A stretch of 64,000 nt of DNA from Sphingomonadales bacterium 39-57-19 (GCA_002282385.1 NCJG01000001.1:1-64000), one strand, 5' to 3'; shown: positions 8,752-20,444, counted from the first letter of the stretch. Notes: generated by a model from the sequence alone, not told the origin. Numbers and translations: made by a program.

Positions 8752-10178
8752 TGAAGCTCGGGCAATTGGTAAGCGATGCCGATCCGGCATTTGCCGACAG
8801 AACAGTGACCGGCTTTGCCATCGACCATCGGAAGATTGCGCCCGGAACAGTTTTTGGTGCCTTTCAGGGTGCCAGTTTTAACGGCGAAGATTTCATCGAT
8901 GCCGCGATTGCCGCGGGTGCGGTGGCAATCGTCGCGCGTCCGGAGGCAAAGGTCGTTGGCGCATTGCATATCGCCGATGCAGAACCACGCCGGGCCTTTG
9001 CGCAACTGGCCGCCAACTATTTCCGTCCCTTTCCCGGGCAGATTGCAGCGGTCACGGGCACAAATGGCAAGACATCGACCGCTGAGCTCACCCGGCAGCT
9101 GTGGCGCATGGCGGGGCACAATGCGGCGTCGATCGGTACATTGGGTATCACAACGGCGTCGGACCAAACAACGACGGGCCTGACAACGCCCGATATTGTG
9201 ACCTTCCTTGCGAACATGTCCGGTCTGGCGCGTGAAGGCATAAGCCACGCGATATTTGAAGCGTCCAGCCACGGCCTGTCGCAATATCGCAGCGAAGGGG
9301 TGCGGGTTTCGGTAGCCGCATTCACGAATTTGAGCCGCGATCACCTGGATTATCACGGCACGATGGAAAGCTATTTCGAGGCGAAGATGCGTTTGTTCGA
9401 TGAGGTCGTCGATGAAAATGGCTGCGCTGTGATTTGGGCCGACGATGTCTGGTCGGATCAAGTCATTGCACGGGCGCGCAAACGCGAACTGCGGATGATT
9501 ACCGTGGGTGAAAAGGGCAAGGGTGTGCAATTGCTCTCGCGCGAAGCCACGCAGTTGGGCCAAACGCTTGAGCTGCGAATTCAGGGCGACGTGTACAAAG
9601 TGAAACTGCCGCTGATCGGAGCCTATCAAGCCGCCAACGCGCTTGTCGCCGCCGGCGTTGTGATGGCGAGTGGCGGTGACGTGGAAAGCCTGCTGTCGCA
9701 TCTCGCGCGGTTGCAGCCCGTCCGTGGCCGACTGGAGCGCGCCGTCATCACCAAAAGCGGCGCGCCCGTCTATGTCGATTATGCGCATACGCCCGATGGC
9801 TTGCGCGCGGCAATCGCGGCATTGCGTCCGCATACAAAGGGCAAGCTGATCACGGTCTTTGGCGCAGGTGGTGACCGCGATACGGGCAAGCGTCCGGAAA
9901 TGGGCGCGGTTGCGGTTGCCGATTCCGACGTCGTGATCGTAACCGACGATAATCCACGAAGCGAAGATCCATCACTTATTCGCGCAGACATCATGGCTGG
10001 CGCGTCCGGGGCACATGAAATTGGCGACCGGCGCTATGCCATTGCCTTTGCCATCGAACATGCCGAGCCCGATGATATCGTCCTGATCGCGGGCAAGGGG
10101 CACGAACAAGGGCAGATCATCATGGGCCGCGTTTTGCCGTTTGACGATGTCGAAGTGGCGCGGGAATGTGCAGCATGA
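8751..10178 (+). CDS. murE: UDP-MurNAc-L-Ala-D-Glu:meso-DAP ligase MurE (475 aa)
   Basis: MurE adds meso-diaminopimelate to the peptidoglycan precursor in the cytoplasm. The ATP-binding loop TGTNGKTST is at about 102-110. The carbamylated-lysine and central-domain motifs follow ('FEASSHGL', 'NLSRDHLDYHG'). The specificity motif DDNPRSEDP near the C-terminus indicates meso-diaminopimelate rather than lysine. A GTG start at 8751 is chosen because it overlaps the ftsI stop and the protein then begins 'MKLGQLV', as family members do. The stop overlaps murF as ATGA. Confidence 0.95.
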   Translation: MKLGQLVSDADPAFADRTVTGFAIDHRKIAPGTVFGAFQGASFNGEDFIDAAIAAGAVAIVARPEAKVVGALHIADAEPRRAFAQLAANYFRPFPGQIAAVTGTNGKTSTAELTRQLWRMAGHNAASIGTLGITTASDQTTTGLTTPDIVTFLANMSGLAREGISHAIFEASSHGLSQYRSEGVRVSVAAFTNLSRDHLDYHGTMESYFEAKMRLFDEVVDENGCAVIWADDVWSDQVIARARKRELRMITVGEKGKGVQLLSREATQLGQTLELRIQGDVYKVKLPLIGAYQAANALVAAGVVMASGGDVESLLSHLARLQPVRGRLERAVITKSGAPVYVDYAHTPDGLRAAIAALRPHTKGKLITVFGAGGDRDTGKRPEMGAVAVADSDVVIVTDDNPRSEDPSLIRADIMAGASGAHEIGDRRYAIAFAIEHAEPDDIVLIAGKGHEQGQIIMGRVLPFDDVEVARECAA

Positions 10179-11560
10179 CGCCCTTATGGACTTTTGAAGA
10201 ATTGCTGGCTGCGACCGGCGGGACGGCTGCCGGACATTTTGACGTCCATGGCGTTGCGTTCGATTCCCGCGAAATCGGCGCGGGGGACTTGTTCTTTGCG
10301 CTCAAGGGTGCCGAAACCGACGGGCATAGGTTCATCGAAACAGCATTTGCCAATGGCGCCGCCGGCGCGATTGTGTCGCAGCCCGTGCCTTTCCCGCATA
10401 TTCTGGTCAGCGACACGATGCAGGCGCTTGAGGCACTTGGCCATGCGTCACGCGCAAGGACCAAGGCCAAGATTATCGGCGTAACGGGTTCTGCGGGTAA
10501 AACGGGAACGAAAGAGGCGCTTTATGCTGCGCTGGACCGCTATTCACGCGGGCGTGCGCACCGGTCGGTCAAAAGCTATAACAATCATGTCGGCGTCCCG
10601 CTGAGCCTTGCGCGCATGCCTGCTGACTGCGATTTCGGCGTTTTTGAAATGGGCATGAACCATGCCGGTGAAATGCGGGCGCTCAGCAAAATTGTGCGTC
10701 CCGACGTCGCGATTATCACCACCATTGCCCCGGCGCATATCGAATTTTTCAAGGATGAGGGCGCCATTGCAGATGCCAAGGCGGAGATATTTGAAGGATT
10801 GGCCGACGGTGGCACGGCCATCCTGCCCGCCGATAGTCCGCATTATGCGCGGCTTCGTGCGGCGGCGGAAAAATATGCCGGCAACCTCATCTCCTTTGGC
10901 TTTAGCGCGGATGCCGATGTCCGCGTGGTCGACCATATGCCTGCAGAGGGCGGCACGCTGATCACCGCCAAAGTGCGCGACAATATGCTGTCCTTCACGT
11001 TGTCGCAGCCCGGAGAGCATTGGATTGGCAATAGCATGGCGGTCTTGGCAGCGGTTTCCGCAGCAGGCGGCGATCTGGCTTCGGCAGGTCTTGCTATGGC
11101 GGAAATGGGCGGCCTTGCCGGGCGCGGCGCGCGCCATGTTATTCGCATTGGTGATGGCACTGGCGTTCTTATTGACGAAAGCTACAACGCCAACCCCGCA
11201 TCGATGCTGGCGACGATTGGCCAATTGGGACAAGCATCCGGCGGCCGCCGGATTGCCGTTTTGGGTTCGATGAAAGAACTTGGGGAAAAAAGTGCGCAAT
11301 ATCACAGCGCACTCGCCGCACCCTTGGCCGCCGCAAAGGTGGATTTTGCATTGCTCGTCGGTCAAGAGATGGAAATTCTCGCCGAAGAGTTGAAGGCAGG
11401 GGTTGAGGGACCAACCAATTTCGCGCATTGCGCGACCGCGCAGGAGGCATTGGCCCTTCTGCAAAATTATCTTTGCGCATCAGACACGATATTGGTCAAA
11501 GGTTCCAACAGTATGGGACTTTCCTCCATTGTCAGCGCGCTGACGGGTGGGAAAAACTAA
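10175..11560 (+). CDS. murF: UDP-MurNAc-tripeptide:D-Ala-D-Ala ligase MurF (461 aa)
   Basis: MurF attaches the D-Ala-D-Ala dipeptide, completing the UDP-MurNAc-pentapeptide. The N-terminal domain contains '[15 protein letters not shown]'. The P-loop is [12 protein letters not shown] at about 102-113, followed by '[11 protein letters not shown]' and 'IDESYNANP', all MurF signatures. Length is normal. The start overlaps murE (ATGA) and the stop overlaps mraY (TAATG). Confidence 0.95.
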   Translation: MTPLWTFEELLAATGGTAAGHFDVHGVAFDSREIGAGDLFFALKGAETDGHRFIETAFANGAAGAIVSQPVPFPHILVSDTMQALEALGHASRARTKAKIIGVTGSAGKTGTKEALYAALDRYSRGRAHRSVKSYNNHVGVPLSLARMPADCDFGVFEMGMNHAGEMRALSKIVRPDVAIITTIAPAHIEFFKDEGAIADAKAEIFEGLADGGTAILPADSPHYARLRAAAEKYAGNLISFGFSADADVRVVDHMPAEGGTLITAKVRDNMLSFTLSQPGEHWIGNSMAVLAAVSAAGGDLASAGLAMAEMGGLAGRGARHVIRIGDGTGVLIDESYNANPASMLATIGQLGQASGGRRIAVLGSMKELGEKSAQYHSALAAPLAAAKVDFALLVGQEMEILAEELKAGVEGPTNFAHCATAQEALALLQNYLCASDTILVKGSNSMGLSSIVSALTGGKN

Positions 11561-12630
11561 TGCTATATATATTGGCCGAATATCTTGGTTTCCCGGGTAT
11601 TTTGAACCTTATCCGTTATCTCAGTTTCCGTTCGGGCGCAGCCGTTGCCACCGCGCTTGTCATCGGTCTGCTCATCGGTCCGCGCTTCATCAGCATGCTG
11701 CGTGTCCGTCAGGGCAAGGGGCAGCCCATTCGCAGCGACGGCCCGCAATCCCACCTCGCCAAAGTCGGCACGCCGACTATGGGCGGCTTGATGATATTGG
11801 TGTCGGTCGGTATCTCGATGCTGCTGTGGATGGACCTGACCAATGTGTATGTTTGGGCGTGTCTGCTGGTGACCGCAGGCTTTGGTACCGTCGGGTTCCT
11901 CGACGATTATGACAAGGTCAAAAAGCGCAGTCACAAGGGCGTTTCAGGCAGGGTCCGGTTGCTTATGGAGTTTGCGATTGCGGGCGTTGCGGTTTCGCTG
12001 ATTGTCTCGCAATCGGGTGGCATGTTGTATTTGCCCTTCGTCAATGGCCCCGTTGTTGATCTGGGTTGGTGGTATGTGCCCTTTGGCGCATTTGTTATCG
12101 TGTCCTTTGGCAATGCGGTGAACCTGACCGATGGCCTTGACGGCTTGGCCACTATGCCCGTGATTATCGCGTCAGTCGCGTTCATGATTATCGTCTACAT
12201 GGTGGGTAACGCCAAATATGCGGCCTATTTGGGCATTCCTTTTTACTTGGGCGCTGGCGATCTTGCGATGTTGTGCGGCGCAATTGTTGGCGCTGGTTTG
12301 GCGTTCCTGTGGTTCAACGCGCCGCCTGCTGCGGTGTTCATGGGCGATACCGGCAGCCTTGCCCTGGGAGGCACATTGGGCGCCATCGCCGTTGTCGCGC
12401 ATCATGAATTCGTGCTCGCCATCATCGGCGGACTTTTCGTGATCGAGGCGCTGTCGGTTATCATTCAGGTGTTCTGGTTCAAACGCACCGGAAAGCGTAT
12501 CTTTCGTATGGCACCCATCCACCATCATTTTGAACAGCTTGGCTGGTCGGAACCAACCGTTGTTATCCGTTTTTGGATTGTCGCTTTCGTACTCGCGCTT
12601 GCAGGTCTATCGACCCTCAAGCTCAGATGA
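11560..12630 (+). CDS. mraY: Phospho-MurNAc-pentapeptide transferase MraY (356 aa)
   Basis: MraY is an integral membrane enzyme with about ten helices. It transfers phospho-MurNAc-pentapeptide to undecaprenyl phosphate, forming lipid I. Catalytic and family motifs are visible: 'GFLDDYDKV' (aspartate pair), '[10 protein letters not shown]' and the histidine motif 'PIHHHFE' near the C-terminus. The start is the ATG in the TAATG overlap with murF. The 3' end overlaps murD as ATGA. Confidence 0.96.
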   Translation: MLYILAEYLGFPGILNLIRYLSFRSGAAVATALVIGLLIGPRFISMLRVRQGKGQPIRSDGPQSHLAKVGTPTMGGLMILVSVGISMLLWMDLTNVYVWACLLVTAGFGTVGFLDDYDKVKKRSHKGVSGRVRLLMEFAIAGVAVSLIVSQSGGMLYLPFVNGPVVDLGWWYVPFGAFVIVSFGNAVNLTDGLDGLATMPVIIASVAFMIIVYMVGNAKYAAYLGIPFYLGAGDLAMLCGAIVGAGLAFLWFNAPPAAVFMGDTGSLALGGTLGAIAVVAHHEFVLAIIGGLFVIEALSVIIQVFWFKRTGKRIFRMAPIHHHFEQLGWSEPTVVIRFWIVAFVLALAGLSTLKLR

Positions 12631-13916
12631 TTACGACACCCGCCTTCAAAGACCGTAAGTTTGCGATACTGGGGCTTGCGCGCTCCGGCCTTGCAGCTGC
12701 GCGGTCGCTTGTTGCGGGCGGGGCCGAAATCCTTGCATGGGATAATGACGAAGGCGCGCGCGCCAAAATTGCCGATATCGCAAATATTGGCGATCTGTTG
12801 CTGGCGGACCTTTCGGGCTATGAAGCGATTGTTGTATCGCCCGGCGTGCCCATCAACCGCCATCCCATAGCGGACAAGGCGAAGGCCGAAGGGCTGCCGT
12901 TAATCGGCGATATTGAATTATTCGCAATGGCGCGGCCAAGCCTGCCGCCGCACCATGTTGTCGGCATTACCGGCACCAATGGGAAATCGACCACGACGGC
13001 CTTGGTCCACCATCTGTTGAGTAGCGCTGGGCTGCCCGTTCGCATGGGCGGAAACATTGGCTTGCCAATTTTGTCGCAGACGCCGTTACCAGCAGGCGGC
13101 GTATATGTGTTGGAGCTTTCCAGCTACCAGATTGACATTACCCACTCTCTGTCGTGCGATGCGGCGGCGTTGATCAACCTGTCGCCCGATCATTTGGATC
13201 GCTATGATGGGTATGCAGGCTATGTCGCGTCAAAGGCGCGGCTGTTTGACATGCAGACCGGAAACACGCATTCCGTCTTTGGCAAAGGCGACGCTGATAC
13301 CGAGCAGGTATATCGCGATGTGCTGGCGCGGCGTGGCGCCGAATTGGTCCATCTGGCAGACCCGGCGTTGGTCGCGGGGCAGACGGATTGGCCGTCGTTG
13401 CAAGGCCCCCATAATCTGCAGAATATTGCTGTCGCTATTGCGATCGTGGAATCGCTCGGGCTGACGGAGGCGCAATGGCGTCCGGCAATGGCGACATTTC
13501 AGGGCCTTGCGCACCGGATGGAGGTCGTTGCCGAACGCAATGGCGTCTTGTTCGTCAATGACAGCAAAGCCACCAATGCAGCATCAACCGCACCCGCGCT
13601 CGCGGCCTATCCACGCGTGCACTGGATCGTCGGTGGCCTGCCGAAATCCGATAATCTGGATGAGTGTATTCCCAATTTTGGCCATGTCGTCAAAGCGTAT
13701 ACCATTGGTGAGGCCGGACCATTGTTTCACGAGCTGCTGTCACCGCATATGCCGGTCGAGCGCAGCGAAATGATGGGCACTGCGGTCTGTTCCGCTGCAG
13801 CCCAAGCCGAACCAGGCGATGTTATCATGCTGTCGCCCGCCTGCGCGTCGTTCGACCAGTTCAAAGATTTTGAGGCGCGCGGTGATGCGTTCCGCGCGAT
13901 TGTTGAGGCACTATGA
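12627..13916 (+). CDS. murD: UDP-MurNAc-L-alanine:D-glutamate ligase MurD (429 aa)
   Basis: MurD adds D-glutamate to UDP-MurNAc-L-Ala. The N-terminal Rossmann-like domain holds '[11 protein letters not shown]'. The P-loop [11 protein letters not shown] is at about 113-123, with 'ELSSYQID', 'LSPDHLDRY', 'NDSKATN' and '[11 protein letters not shown]' following in order, a complete MurD motif set. ATG at 12627 overlaps the mraY stop, and its own stop overlaps ftsW, both as ATGA. Confidence 0.95.
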   Translation: MITTPAFKDRKFAILGLARSGLAAARSLVAGGAEILAWDNDEGARAKIADIANIGDLLLADLSGYEAIVVSPGVPINRHPIADKAKAEGLPLIGDIELFAMARPSLPPHHVVGITGTNGKSTTTALVHHLLSSAGLPVRMGGNIGLPILSQTPLPAGGVYVLELSSYQIDITHSLSCDAAALINLSPDHLDRYDGYAGYVASKARLFDMQTGNTHSVFGKGDADTEQVYRDVLARRGAELVHLADPALVAGQTDWPSLQGPHNLQNIAVAIAIVESLGLTEAQWRPAMATFQGLAHRMEVVAERNGVLFVNDSKATNAASTAPALAAYPRVHWIVGGLPKSDNLDECIPNFGHVVKAYTIGEAGPLFHELLSPHMPVERSEMMGTAVCSAAAQAEPGDVIMLSPACASFDQFKDFEARGDAFRAIVEAL

Positions 13917-15127
13917 ACGGCGAACGTAAAGAAGTTCCGTGGGTACTGGCTGCAAAGACCGGCAAAATCGGTTTTGCGAACCGGCTTGGCCGCGGCGACC
14001 GATCGCCGCTTGGCGTGTGGTTCTGGGAACTCGACCGCGTTTTGTTGTCCTTGATGATGGTGTTGATCGCGATAGGGTTGTTGGCGGTTGCCGCGGGCTC
14101 GCCTGCGGGTGCGCAGCGTCTGTCGTCGTCCACAACGCAATTGTCATCTTTGCACTTCTTTTACCGGCAATTGATGGCGGTGATGGTCGGGGTGCCGGTG
14201 ATGCTTCTCGTATCTATGTATCCGCGCGAACAGGCGCGCCGCTTTGCGATCTTTGGCTTTTGCATATTCTTTGTGCTGCTGGCGCTTGTGCCGATCATTG
14301 GCCGCGAAGTGAACGGGTCACAACGCTGGATTGGTGCGGGTTTTGCGGGGCTTCAGCCTTCCGAATTTCTGAAACCCTTTTACGCCGTCGCAATGGCATG
14401 GATTATCAGCTGGCGTCTGAAAGACCCATCCTTGCCGGTGCTGGTCTTAAGCAGCATCATGACGGGTTTCGTCTGCTTCCTCTTGTTGTTGCAGCCTGAC
14501 CTTGGCCAGTCCATCTTGTTCATGGGCACATGGTTTGCGTTGATGATGGTCTCCGGCGTCCCGGCATCACGGCTTTGGGGGTTAATCATCAGCGGCGTGG
14601 TGTTTATCGTGCTGGCCTATAATTTCTATCCGGTCGCAACGCAGCGCATCGATGCATGGATTTTCGGAACCGAAGGGCTGACGCATGACAAAATGGCGAT
14701 GGCAACATTGACCAACGGTGGCTTCTTTGGTCTTGGCCCCGGCCTTGGCATCAAGAAATATTCGCTGCCTGAAGGGCATACCGATTATATCTTCTCCGTC
14801 ATTGGTGAAGAATTCGGTCTGTTGGCGTGCATGGTTATCGCGATTTTGTATTTCGCCATATTGGTCCGCATCATCATTCGCCTTCTTGACGAAAAGGACC
14901 AGTTTGTCGTTCTGGCCGTGACCGGGCTTGGCGCGCAATTTTGCGGTCAGGCGATGATCAACATGGCCGTGAACCTTGGCGTGTTTCCGTCAAAGGGCAT
15001 GACCCTGCCATTTATCAGTTACGGTGGATCGTCCATTTTGGCGCTGTCGGTGACCTGCGGTCTCATCCTCGCGCTGACGAAGCGAAACCCATATCTTGAC
15101 CGGTCGCTGTATATGGTGAAGGGATAG
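13913..15127 (+). CDS. ftsW: Septal peptidoglycan glycosyltransferase FtsW (404 aa)
   Basis: FtsW is the SEDS-family polymerase that extends glycan strands at the septum and works with FtsI. It is a polytopic membrane protein with about ten hydrophobic helices starting near residue 43. SEDS signatures include 'QRWIGAGFAGLQPSE', the extracellular loop 'GPGLGIKKYSLPEGHTDYIF', and 'PFISYGGSS' near the C-terminus. A 40-residue basic N-terminal extension precedes the first helix. It starts in the ATGA overlap with murD. Five bases separate it from murG, the only small gap among these coupled genes. Confidence 0.94.
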   Translation: MNGERKEVPWVLAAKTGKIGFANRLGRGDRSPLGVWFWELDRVLLSLMMVLIAIGLLAVAAGSPAGAQRLSSSTTQLSSLHFFYRQLMAVMVGVPVMLLVSMYPREQARRFAIFGFCIFFVLLALVPIIGREVNGSQRWIGAGFAGLQPSEFLKPFYAVAMAWIISWRLKDPSLPVLVLSSIMTGFVCFLLLLQPDLGQSILFMGTWFALMMVSGVPASRLWGLIISGVVFIVLAYNFYPVATQRIDAWIFGTEGLTHDKMAMATLTNGGFFGLGPGLGIKKYSLPEGHTDYIFSVIGEEFGLLACMVIAILYFAILVRIIIRLLDEKDQFVVLAVTGLGAQFCGQAMINMAVNLGVFPSKGMTLPFISYGGSSILALSVTCGLILALTKRNPYLDRSLYMVKG

Positions 15128-15132
15128 CGGCC

Positions 15133-16311
15133 ATGACGATTTCTCGGCATTATGTGTTGGCCGCTGGCGGGACAGGGGGGCATCTTATCCCTGCGTTCGC
15201 GCTGGGTCAGGAGCTTCTGAATAGAGGCCACCATGTTGCCTTGATAACCGACGCGCGCGGTGCGAAAATTCCGGGCTGCCCCGAAAAGATCGCGACGCAT
15301 ATTTTGCCCGCAGGCCGTATCACCAAAAGCCCGCGCAGCTGGCTGCCCGGCATTCGGGCTATCGCGGAAGGTCGCACGATGGCGCGGCGCTTTTACGCCA
15401 GCTTTGACCCAACGGCCGTTGTCGGCTTTGGCGGATATCCGGCATTCCCGGCCTTGTTGGGCGCATTTGCCGAAAAAATTCCGACGATCATTCATGAACA
15501 AAATGCCGTGCTCGGCCGTGTGAACCGATTCACCGCGCGGCAGGTGAACGCTATTGCGACGGCCTATCCCGACGTGCTGCGCCTGTCGGCGCGTTATGCC
15601 AGCAAGGTGCATCTGGTTGGAAATCCGATACGCGAAGACGTCTTCGCGCTGCGTGATGAGCCCTATCCCCCGCTTTTGGCCGACGGCATTTTTCGCGTGC
15701 TGGTGACGGGGGGGAGCCAAGGCGCGACCATATTGTCCGACATTGTCCCCGATGGCCTTGCCCGCCTGCCGCTTAATTTGCGCCGCCGTCTTCAGGTTAC
15801 GCAGCAGTGCCGCGAAGAAGATATTGAGACGGTCCGTCAGGCATATGCCGCACATGACATTCCGGCGGAGCTTGCAACCTATCTGCCCGACTTGCCCGAA
15901 CGTTTGGGCTGGGCACATATGGTCATCGGACGTGCGGGTGCATCAACCGTGTCCGAACTGACCTGCGCCGGACGTCCAGCGATTTTGGTGCCACTGCCAA
16001 GTGCGACCGATGATCACCAAAGCTATAACGTCAAAGAGATGGTCGCAGCCGGCGGCGCGCGTGCAATTGCGCAGTCAGCCTTCACCGCGGTTGAACTCGC
16101 CAAGCAAATAGAGAAAATTGCACTTGAACCCGGCGCGCTCGAAAATGCGGCAAAGGCGGCCAAAAGCTGCGGCCGTCCTAACGCCGTTGCCGATCTGGCT
16201 GACCTTGTGGAATCCTTTGGCCGCGCGCCAATCATGCACGGTCTGACCACAAAGCCCGACACATCGGCATCCTTTGGTGCCGCACCCGCACTCGCACGAA
16301 AGAGCATATAA
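15133..16311 (+). CDS. murG: Lipid II synthase, N-acetylglucosaminyltransferase MurG (392 aa)
   Basis: MurG transfers GlcNAc from UDP-GlcNAc to lipid I at the inner face of the membrane. Glycine-rich loops (GGTGGHLIP near 12-20, GFGGYPAFP) and the lipid-I-binding '[12 protein letters not shown]' are present, and the C-terminal nucleotide-binding domain has '[11 protein letters not shown]'. At 392 aa it has a slightly extended, Ala-rich C-terminus. Its TAA stop shares a base with the murC ATG (TAATG). Confidence 0.95.
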   Translation: MTISRHYVLAAGGTGGHLIPAFALGQELLNRGHHVALITDARGAKIPGCPEKIATHILPAGRITKSPRSWLPGIRAIAEGRTMARRFYASFDPTAVVGFGGYPAFPALLGAFAEKIPTIIHEQNAVLGRVNRFTARQVNAIATAYPDVLRLSARYASKVHLVGNPIREDVFALRDEPYPPLLADGIFRVLVTGGSQGATILSDIVPDGLARLPLNLRRRLQVTQQCREEDIETVRQAYAAHDIPAELATYLPDLPERLGWAHMVIGRAGASTVSELTCAGRPAILVPLPSATDDHQSYNVKEMVAAGGARAIAQSAFTAVELAKQIEKIALEPGALENAAKAAKSCGRPNAVADLADLVESFGRAPIMHGLTTKPDTSASFGAAPALARKSI

Positions 16312-17717
16312 TGAAGGGCGTCCCAACGGATATTGGCATCGTCCACTTTGTCGGCATTGGCGGCATCGGGATGTCGGGCATTGCCGAGGTCATGCACAAT
16401 CTTGGCTATCAGGTGCAGGGCAGCGACATCGCCGACAGCTATGTTGTCGATGGCCTGCGCAAGCGCGGGATCAAGGTGATGATCGGACATAGCGCGGACA
16501 ACCTTGGCGATGCGGCTGTTGTGGTGACGTCCACTGCGGTCAAGAAAGGCAATCCCGAACGCGATGCTGCGCTTGAACGCCGCATTCCATTGGTGCGCCG
16601 CGCAGAAATGCTGGCCGAGCTGATGCGGTTGAAGAACACCGTTGCCGTGGCAGGGACGCATGGCAAGACGACGACGACGTCCATGATTGCCGCGATGCTC
16701 GACCATGGCGGCATTGACCCCACCGTGATTAATGGCGGCATCATCAACAGCTATGGTTCAAACGCGCGTCTGGGTGCGAGTGACTGGATGGTTGTTGAGG
16801 CCGACGAAAGCGACGGCAGCTTCCTGCGCCTCGACGGGACGCTGGCGGTTGTCACCAACATCGATCCAGAGCATCTCGACCATTATGGCGATTTCGATGC
16901 CATCAAGCGCGCCTTTGTCGAATTTGTCGAAAATGTGCCTTTTTATGGCGCGGCAATCATGTGCCTTGACCATCCAGAGGTGCAGGCGATTTTGCCCAAG
17001 ATCCGCGATCGCCGGATTATCACTTATGGTTTTTCGGCGCAGGCCGACATTCGCGGCGAAAATGTAACACCGTTCCCCGGTGGCAATCGCTTCGATGTCG
17101 TTGTCCGCGCGCGCGACGGATCGCAACGCACAATAGAAGGCGTCGTTTTGCCAATGCCCGGACGGCATAATGTGCAAAATGCTTTGTCTGCCATCGCGGT
17201 CGGCCTTGAAATGGGCATGAGCGATGAAGCGGTCGCGCACGGCTTTGACAAATTCGGCGGCGTCAAACGGCGCTTTACCAAGGTTGGCGAAGTCGATGGC
17301 GTGACCATAATCGACGATTATGGCCATCACCCCGTTGAAATCCGCGCGGTGCTCTCTGCAGCACGCGAAGGCGCACAGGGCCGCGTGATTGCCGTGGCAC
17401 AGCCGCATCGCTTCACCCGCCTGCGCGACCATATGGATGATTTCCAACAGGCGTTTAACGACGCCGATATGGTTTTCATTTCCCCCGTCTACGCCGCAGG
17501 CGAAGCGCCCATTGATGGCGTCGATTCCGAAGCGCTTGTGAATGGCATAAAGGCGCGCGGGCACCGTTCGGCGGCGACCATCGCGGATGCGGACGCGCTT
17601 GCAGTGAAGCTTGCAGAAACGGTGCAGGAAAATGACATGGTTGTCTGCCTTGGCGCGGGCGACATCACCAAATGGGCAGCGGGACTTGCGGACGCCATTA
17701 AGGCAGCCCGTGCATGA
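16311..17717 (+). CDS. murC: UDP-MurNAc:L-alanine ligase MurC (468 aa)
   Basis: MurC catalyses the first amino-acid addition to UDP-MurNAc. It begins with the Rossmann motif '[13 protein letters not shown]'. The ATP loop '[10 protein letters not shown]' lies at about 111-120, followed by 'EADESDGSF', '[11 protein letters not shown]' and '[10 protein letters not shown]', all specific to MurC. Length is standard. The stop overlaps murB as ATGA. Confidence 0.96.
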   Translation: MKGVPTDIGIVHFVGIGGIGMSGIAEVMHNLGYQVQGSDIADSYVVDGLRKRGIKVMIGHSADNLGDAAVVVTSTAVKKGNPERDAALERRIPLVRRAEMLAELMRLKNTVAVAGTHGKTTTTSMIAAMLDHGGIDPTVINGGIINSYGSNARLGASDWMVVEADESDGSFLRLDGTLAVVTNIDPEHLDHYGDFDAIKRAFVEFVENVPFYGAAIMCLDHPEVQAILPKIRDRRIITYGFSAQADIRGENVTPFPGGNRFDVVVRARDGSQRTIEGVVLPMPGRHNVQNALSAIAVGLEMGMSDEAVAHGFDKFGGVKRRFTKVGEVDGVTIIDDYGHHPVEIRAVLSAAREGAQGRVIAVAQPHRFTRLRDHMDDFQQAFNDADMVFISPVYAAGEAPIDGVDSEALVNGIKARGHRSAATIADADALAVKLAETVQENDMVVCLGAGDITKWAAGLADAIKAARA

Positions 17718-18610
17718 GCGTGAACATCCTTCCAAAGGTTGAAGGCAAGTTAACGCCTGACGCGCCGCTTGCGCCATTGGTGTGGTTCAAATCGGGCGGC
17801 AGCGCGGAATATCTTTTCGAACCCAAAGACATTCACGACCTGCAAGAATTTCTGCGTCAGCTTGATCCAACTGTACCCGTCATGGCGCTTGGCCTTGGCT
17901 CCAACCTGATTGTGCGTGATGGCGGCGTTAGGGGCGTTGTCGTTCGCCTTGGCAAAGCCTTTGCCAAAGTGACATCCATTGACGCAGTCACGCTGAATTG
18001 CGGGGCAGGGGCCTCGGGCATATTGGTATCGTCAACCGCGCGCGACAATCGCATTTCGGGGCTTGAATTTCTGCGGTCTATTCCCGGCACCGTCGGCGGC
18101 TTTGTGCGCATGAACGGCGGGGCTTATGGCGGTGAGGTCAAGGATATATTGGTCGATTGCGATGTCGTGATGCGCGATGGCGCGCTTGCGACCTTGTCGG
18201 TTAAAGAACTGCATTACAGCTATCGCCATTCACAGCTTCCCGATGGGGCAATTGTCGTCGGTGCGCGCTTTCGGGGTGTGCCGGGCGCCGCAGACGCCAT
18301 TCAGGCCGAGATGGACCGGATCAGCGCCGCGCGCGAAGCATCGCAGCCGCTGCGTTCAAAAACGGGTGGATCGACCTTCAAAAATCCGGACGGACATAAA
18401 GCATGGCAGTTGGTTGACGAAGCGGGATGCCGCGGACTGCAAATCGGCGGCGCGCAGGTTTCGGAAAAGCATACCAACTTTTTGATTAACACAGGCGATG
18501 CGACAAGCGCCGAGATTGAGGCGTTGGGCGATGAAGTTCGCCAGCGTGTAAAGGCGAAGTCAGGCATTGACCTGCATTGGGAAATACAACGCGTGGGTGA
18601 AACAAAATGA
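17714..18610 (+). CDS. murB: UDP-N-acetylenolpyruvoylglucosamine reductase MurB (298 aa)
   Basis: MurB is the FAD enzyme that reduces UDP-GlcNAc-enolpyruvate to UDP-MurNAc with NADPH. FAD-binding motifs '[12 protein letters not shown]' and '[18 protein letters not shown]' are present, and the catalytic serine lies in 'GGSTFKNP'. The length of about 300 aa fits the type II class rather than the longer E. coli type. Both ends are coupled by ATGA overlaps, to murC and ddl. Confidence 0.95.
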   Translation: MSVNILPKVEGKLTPDAPLAPLVWFKSGGSAEYLFEPKDIHDLQEFLRQLDPTVPVMALGLGSNLIVRDGGVRGVVVRLGKAFAKVTSIDAVTLNCGAGASGILVSSTARDNRISGLEFLRSIPGTVGGFVRMNGGAYGGEVKDILVDCDVVMRDGALATLSVKELHYSYRHSQLPDGAIVVGARFRGVPGAADAIQAEMDRISAAREASQPLRSKTGGSTFKNPDGHKAWQLVDEAGCRGLQIGGAQVSEKHTNFLINTGDATSAEIEALGDEVRQRVKAKSGIDLHWEIQRVGETK

Positions 18611-19530
18611 GTGAGCAAATCCACGTAGCGGTATTGATGGGTGGCTGGTCAAATGAACGGCCAGTGTCGCTGATGAGCGGCAATGGCGTCGCCGATGCGC
18701 TTGAGAAAGTGGGCTATAAGGTCAGCCGTGTCGACATGGACCGCAATGTTGCGCAGGTTTTGGCCGCGCTTCGCCCCGATGTTGTGTTTAACGCGCTGCA
18801 CGGCGTTCCGGGCGAAGATGGGTCGGTGCAGGGCATGCTCGACCTGATGGGCATTAAATATACCCATAGCGGCATGGTGACGTCGGTGATTGCCATCGAC
18901 AAGGAATTGACCAAGCAGCGGCTGGTGCCCGCCGGCATTCCGATGCCAAAGGGTACGATGGTGGATAGCGAAAGCCTGTTTGCCGCCGACCCATTGCCGC
19001 GGCCTTATGTCCTAAAACCCGTCAATGAAGGCAGCTCGGTTGGCGTGGCGATTGTCACCGAAAACAGCAATTACGGAAACCCGATTGCGCGCGATGCCAA
19101 GGGGCCTTGGCAGGAATTTGAAACTTTGCTGGCCGAACCTTTTATCAAGGGCCGCGAACTGACGGTGGCGGTTCTGGGTAATAAGGCGCTGTGCGTTACC
19201 GAATTGAAGCCAAAGAGCGGATTTTACGATTTTGACGCCAAATATACGGACGGCCTGACCGAGCATATTTGCCCGGCTGAAATCCCCGATGATATTGCGC
19301 AATATATGTTGGATGTCGCATTGGATGCGCACCGGTTGCTGGGCTGCAAAGGGGCATCACGCACCGATTTCCGTTGGGACGATGAATTGGGCAAAAATGG
19401 TGTGTTCGTGCTGGAAACCAACACGCAGCCTGGCATGACGCCGTTGAGCCTCGTGCCCGAACAGGCGCGGCACGTTGGCATCAGCTATGAACAATTGGTC
19501 GACATGATCGTGAAAGAGGCGTTGGCATAA
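18607..19530 (+). CDS. ddl: D-alanine-D-alanine ligase Ddl (307 aa)
   Basis: Ddl is the cytoplasmic ATP-grasp enzyme that makes D-Ala-D-Ala for MurF. The N-terminus 'HVAVLMGGWSNERPVSLMSG' and 'LHGVPGEDGSVQG' are family signatures. The ATP-grasp region includes 'KPVNEGSSVGV', and the metal-ligand region 'DFRWD' and 'ETNTQPGMT' follows. The normal short (DdlB-like) length agrees with its dcw location. Overlaps are ATGA with murB and TAATG with ftsQ. Confidence 0.95.
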   Translation: MSEQIHVAVLMGGWSNERPVSLMSGNGVADALEKVGYKVSRVDMDRNVAQVLAALRPDVVFNALHGVPGEDGSVQGMLDLMGIKYTHSGMVTSVIAIDKELTKQRLVPAGIPMPKGTMVDSESLFAADPLPRPYVLKPVNEGSSVGVAIVTENSNYGNPIARDAKGPWQEFETLLAEPFIKGRELTVAVLGNKALCVTELKPKSGFYDFDAKYTDGLTEHICPAEIPDDIAQYMLDVALDAHRLLGCKGASRTDFRWDDELGKNGVFVLETNTQPGMTPLSLVPEQARHVGISYEQLVDMIVKEALA

Positions 19531-20444
19531 TGGCGGCCGCTGCACGAAAACCTGCTGCAAAGCGCAAGACTGCGTCACCGAACCCGCGTAAGAAAGTGCT
19601 GCAAATATCCTGGGTTGACCGGATCATGCGGGTCCTGCCGATTTCGGAAGAAGATGTGCAGCGCGCGCTCACATGGATTTTTGTAACCGCGCTTGCGGTG
19701 CTGCTATTTGCCATTGCCCAATATGCCGGCGTCACCGCCGCGGCGTATCAGCAATATGCATCGCTCGCTGCAAAGGCCGGCTTTCAGGTGCAGCGCGTTG
19801 AAGTCACCGGTATGGAGCGCGTGGATCAGGTTCGGGTCTATCAACTTGTCCTTGCCGAAAAAGACCGCGCGATGCCGTTGGTCGACATCGACAAGGTCCG
19901 CGCAGACTTGCTGAAATATGGCTGGATCAAAGACGCCCGCGTGGCGCGCCGTTTGCCCGATACGCTTGCGGTGGAAATCGTCGAACGCAAGCCAGCTGCG
20001 ATTTGGCAACGCAACGGCAAATATTCGCTGATCGATGCCAACGGGATTGTCCTGCAAAATATTGCGGCGGGCGAAGGTGGTGATTTGCCGACATTGAACG
20101 GCATTGACGCGAACCGCCATGCTGTCGCGCTTAACACCCTGCTCGACAATGCCTCCGCACTTAAGGCGCAGGTCATTGGCGCAACATGGGTGGGCAACCG
20201 CCGTTGGGATTTACAGTTCCAGAGCGGGGAAACGCTGGCCTTGCCAGAGGGTGAAAAGGCAGCGGCCGAAGCGTTGCTCAATTTTGCGCGGATGGATGGT
20301 ATCCACCGGCTGCTTGGCCGCGACCTGATCCATTTCGACTTGCGCGACCCGGAACGTGCATATTTCCGCAAGGCACCCAAAGTCGAACCAGTTAAAGTAG
20401 AGAGCGACGAGATAACGTCGACCACCAGCGGAAGAGAAGTATGA
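19530..20444 (+). CDS. ftsQ: Cell division protein FtsQ (304 aa)
   Basis: FtsQ is the bitopic scaffold of the FtsQLB complex. It has a basic cytoplasmic N-terminus (residues 1-46) and one membrane helix at about 47-67. A POTRA domain starts near 88 ('VQRVEVTGMERV'), followed by the beta domain containing 'VARRLPDTLAVEIVERKPAAIWQ', a segment well conserved in alphaproteobacterial FtsQ. The C-terminus is charged. Starts in TAATG with ddl and overlaps ftsA as ATGA. Confidence 0.92.
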   Translation: MAAAARKPAAKRKTASPNPRKKVLQISWVDRIMRVLPISEEDVQRALTWIFVTALAVLLFAIAQYAGVTAAAYQQYASLAAKAGFQVQRVEVTGMERVDQVRVYQLVLAEKDRAMPLVDIDKVRADLLKYGWIKDARVARRLPDTLAVEIVERKPAAIWQRNGKYSLIDANGIVLQNIAAGEGGDLPTLNGIDANRHAVALNTLLDNASALKAQVIGATWVGNRRWDLQFQSGETLALPEGEKAAAEALLNFARMDGIHRLLGRDLIHFDLRDPERAYFRKAPKVEPVKVESDEITSTTSGREV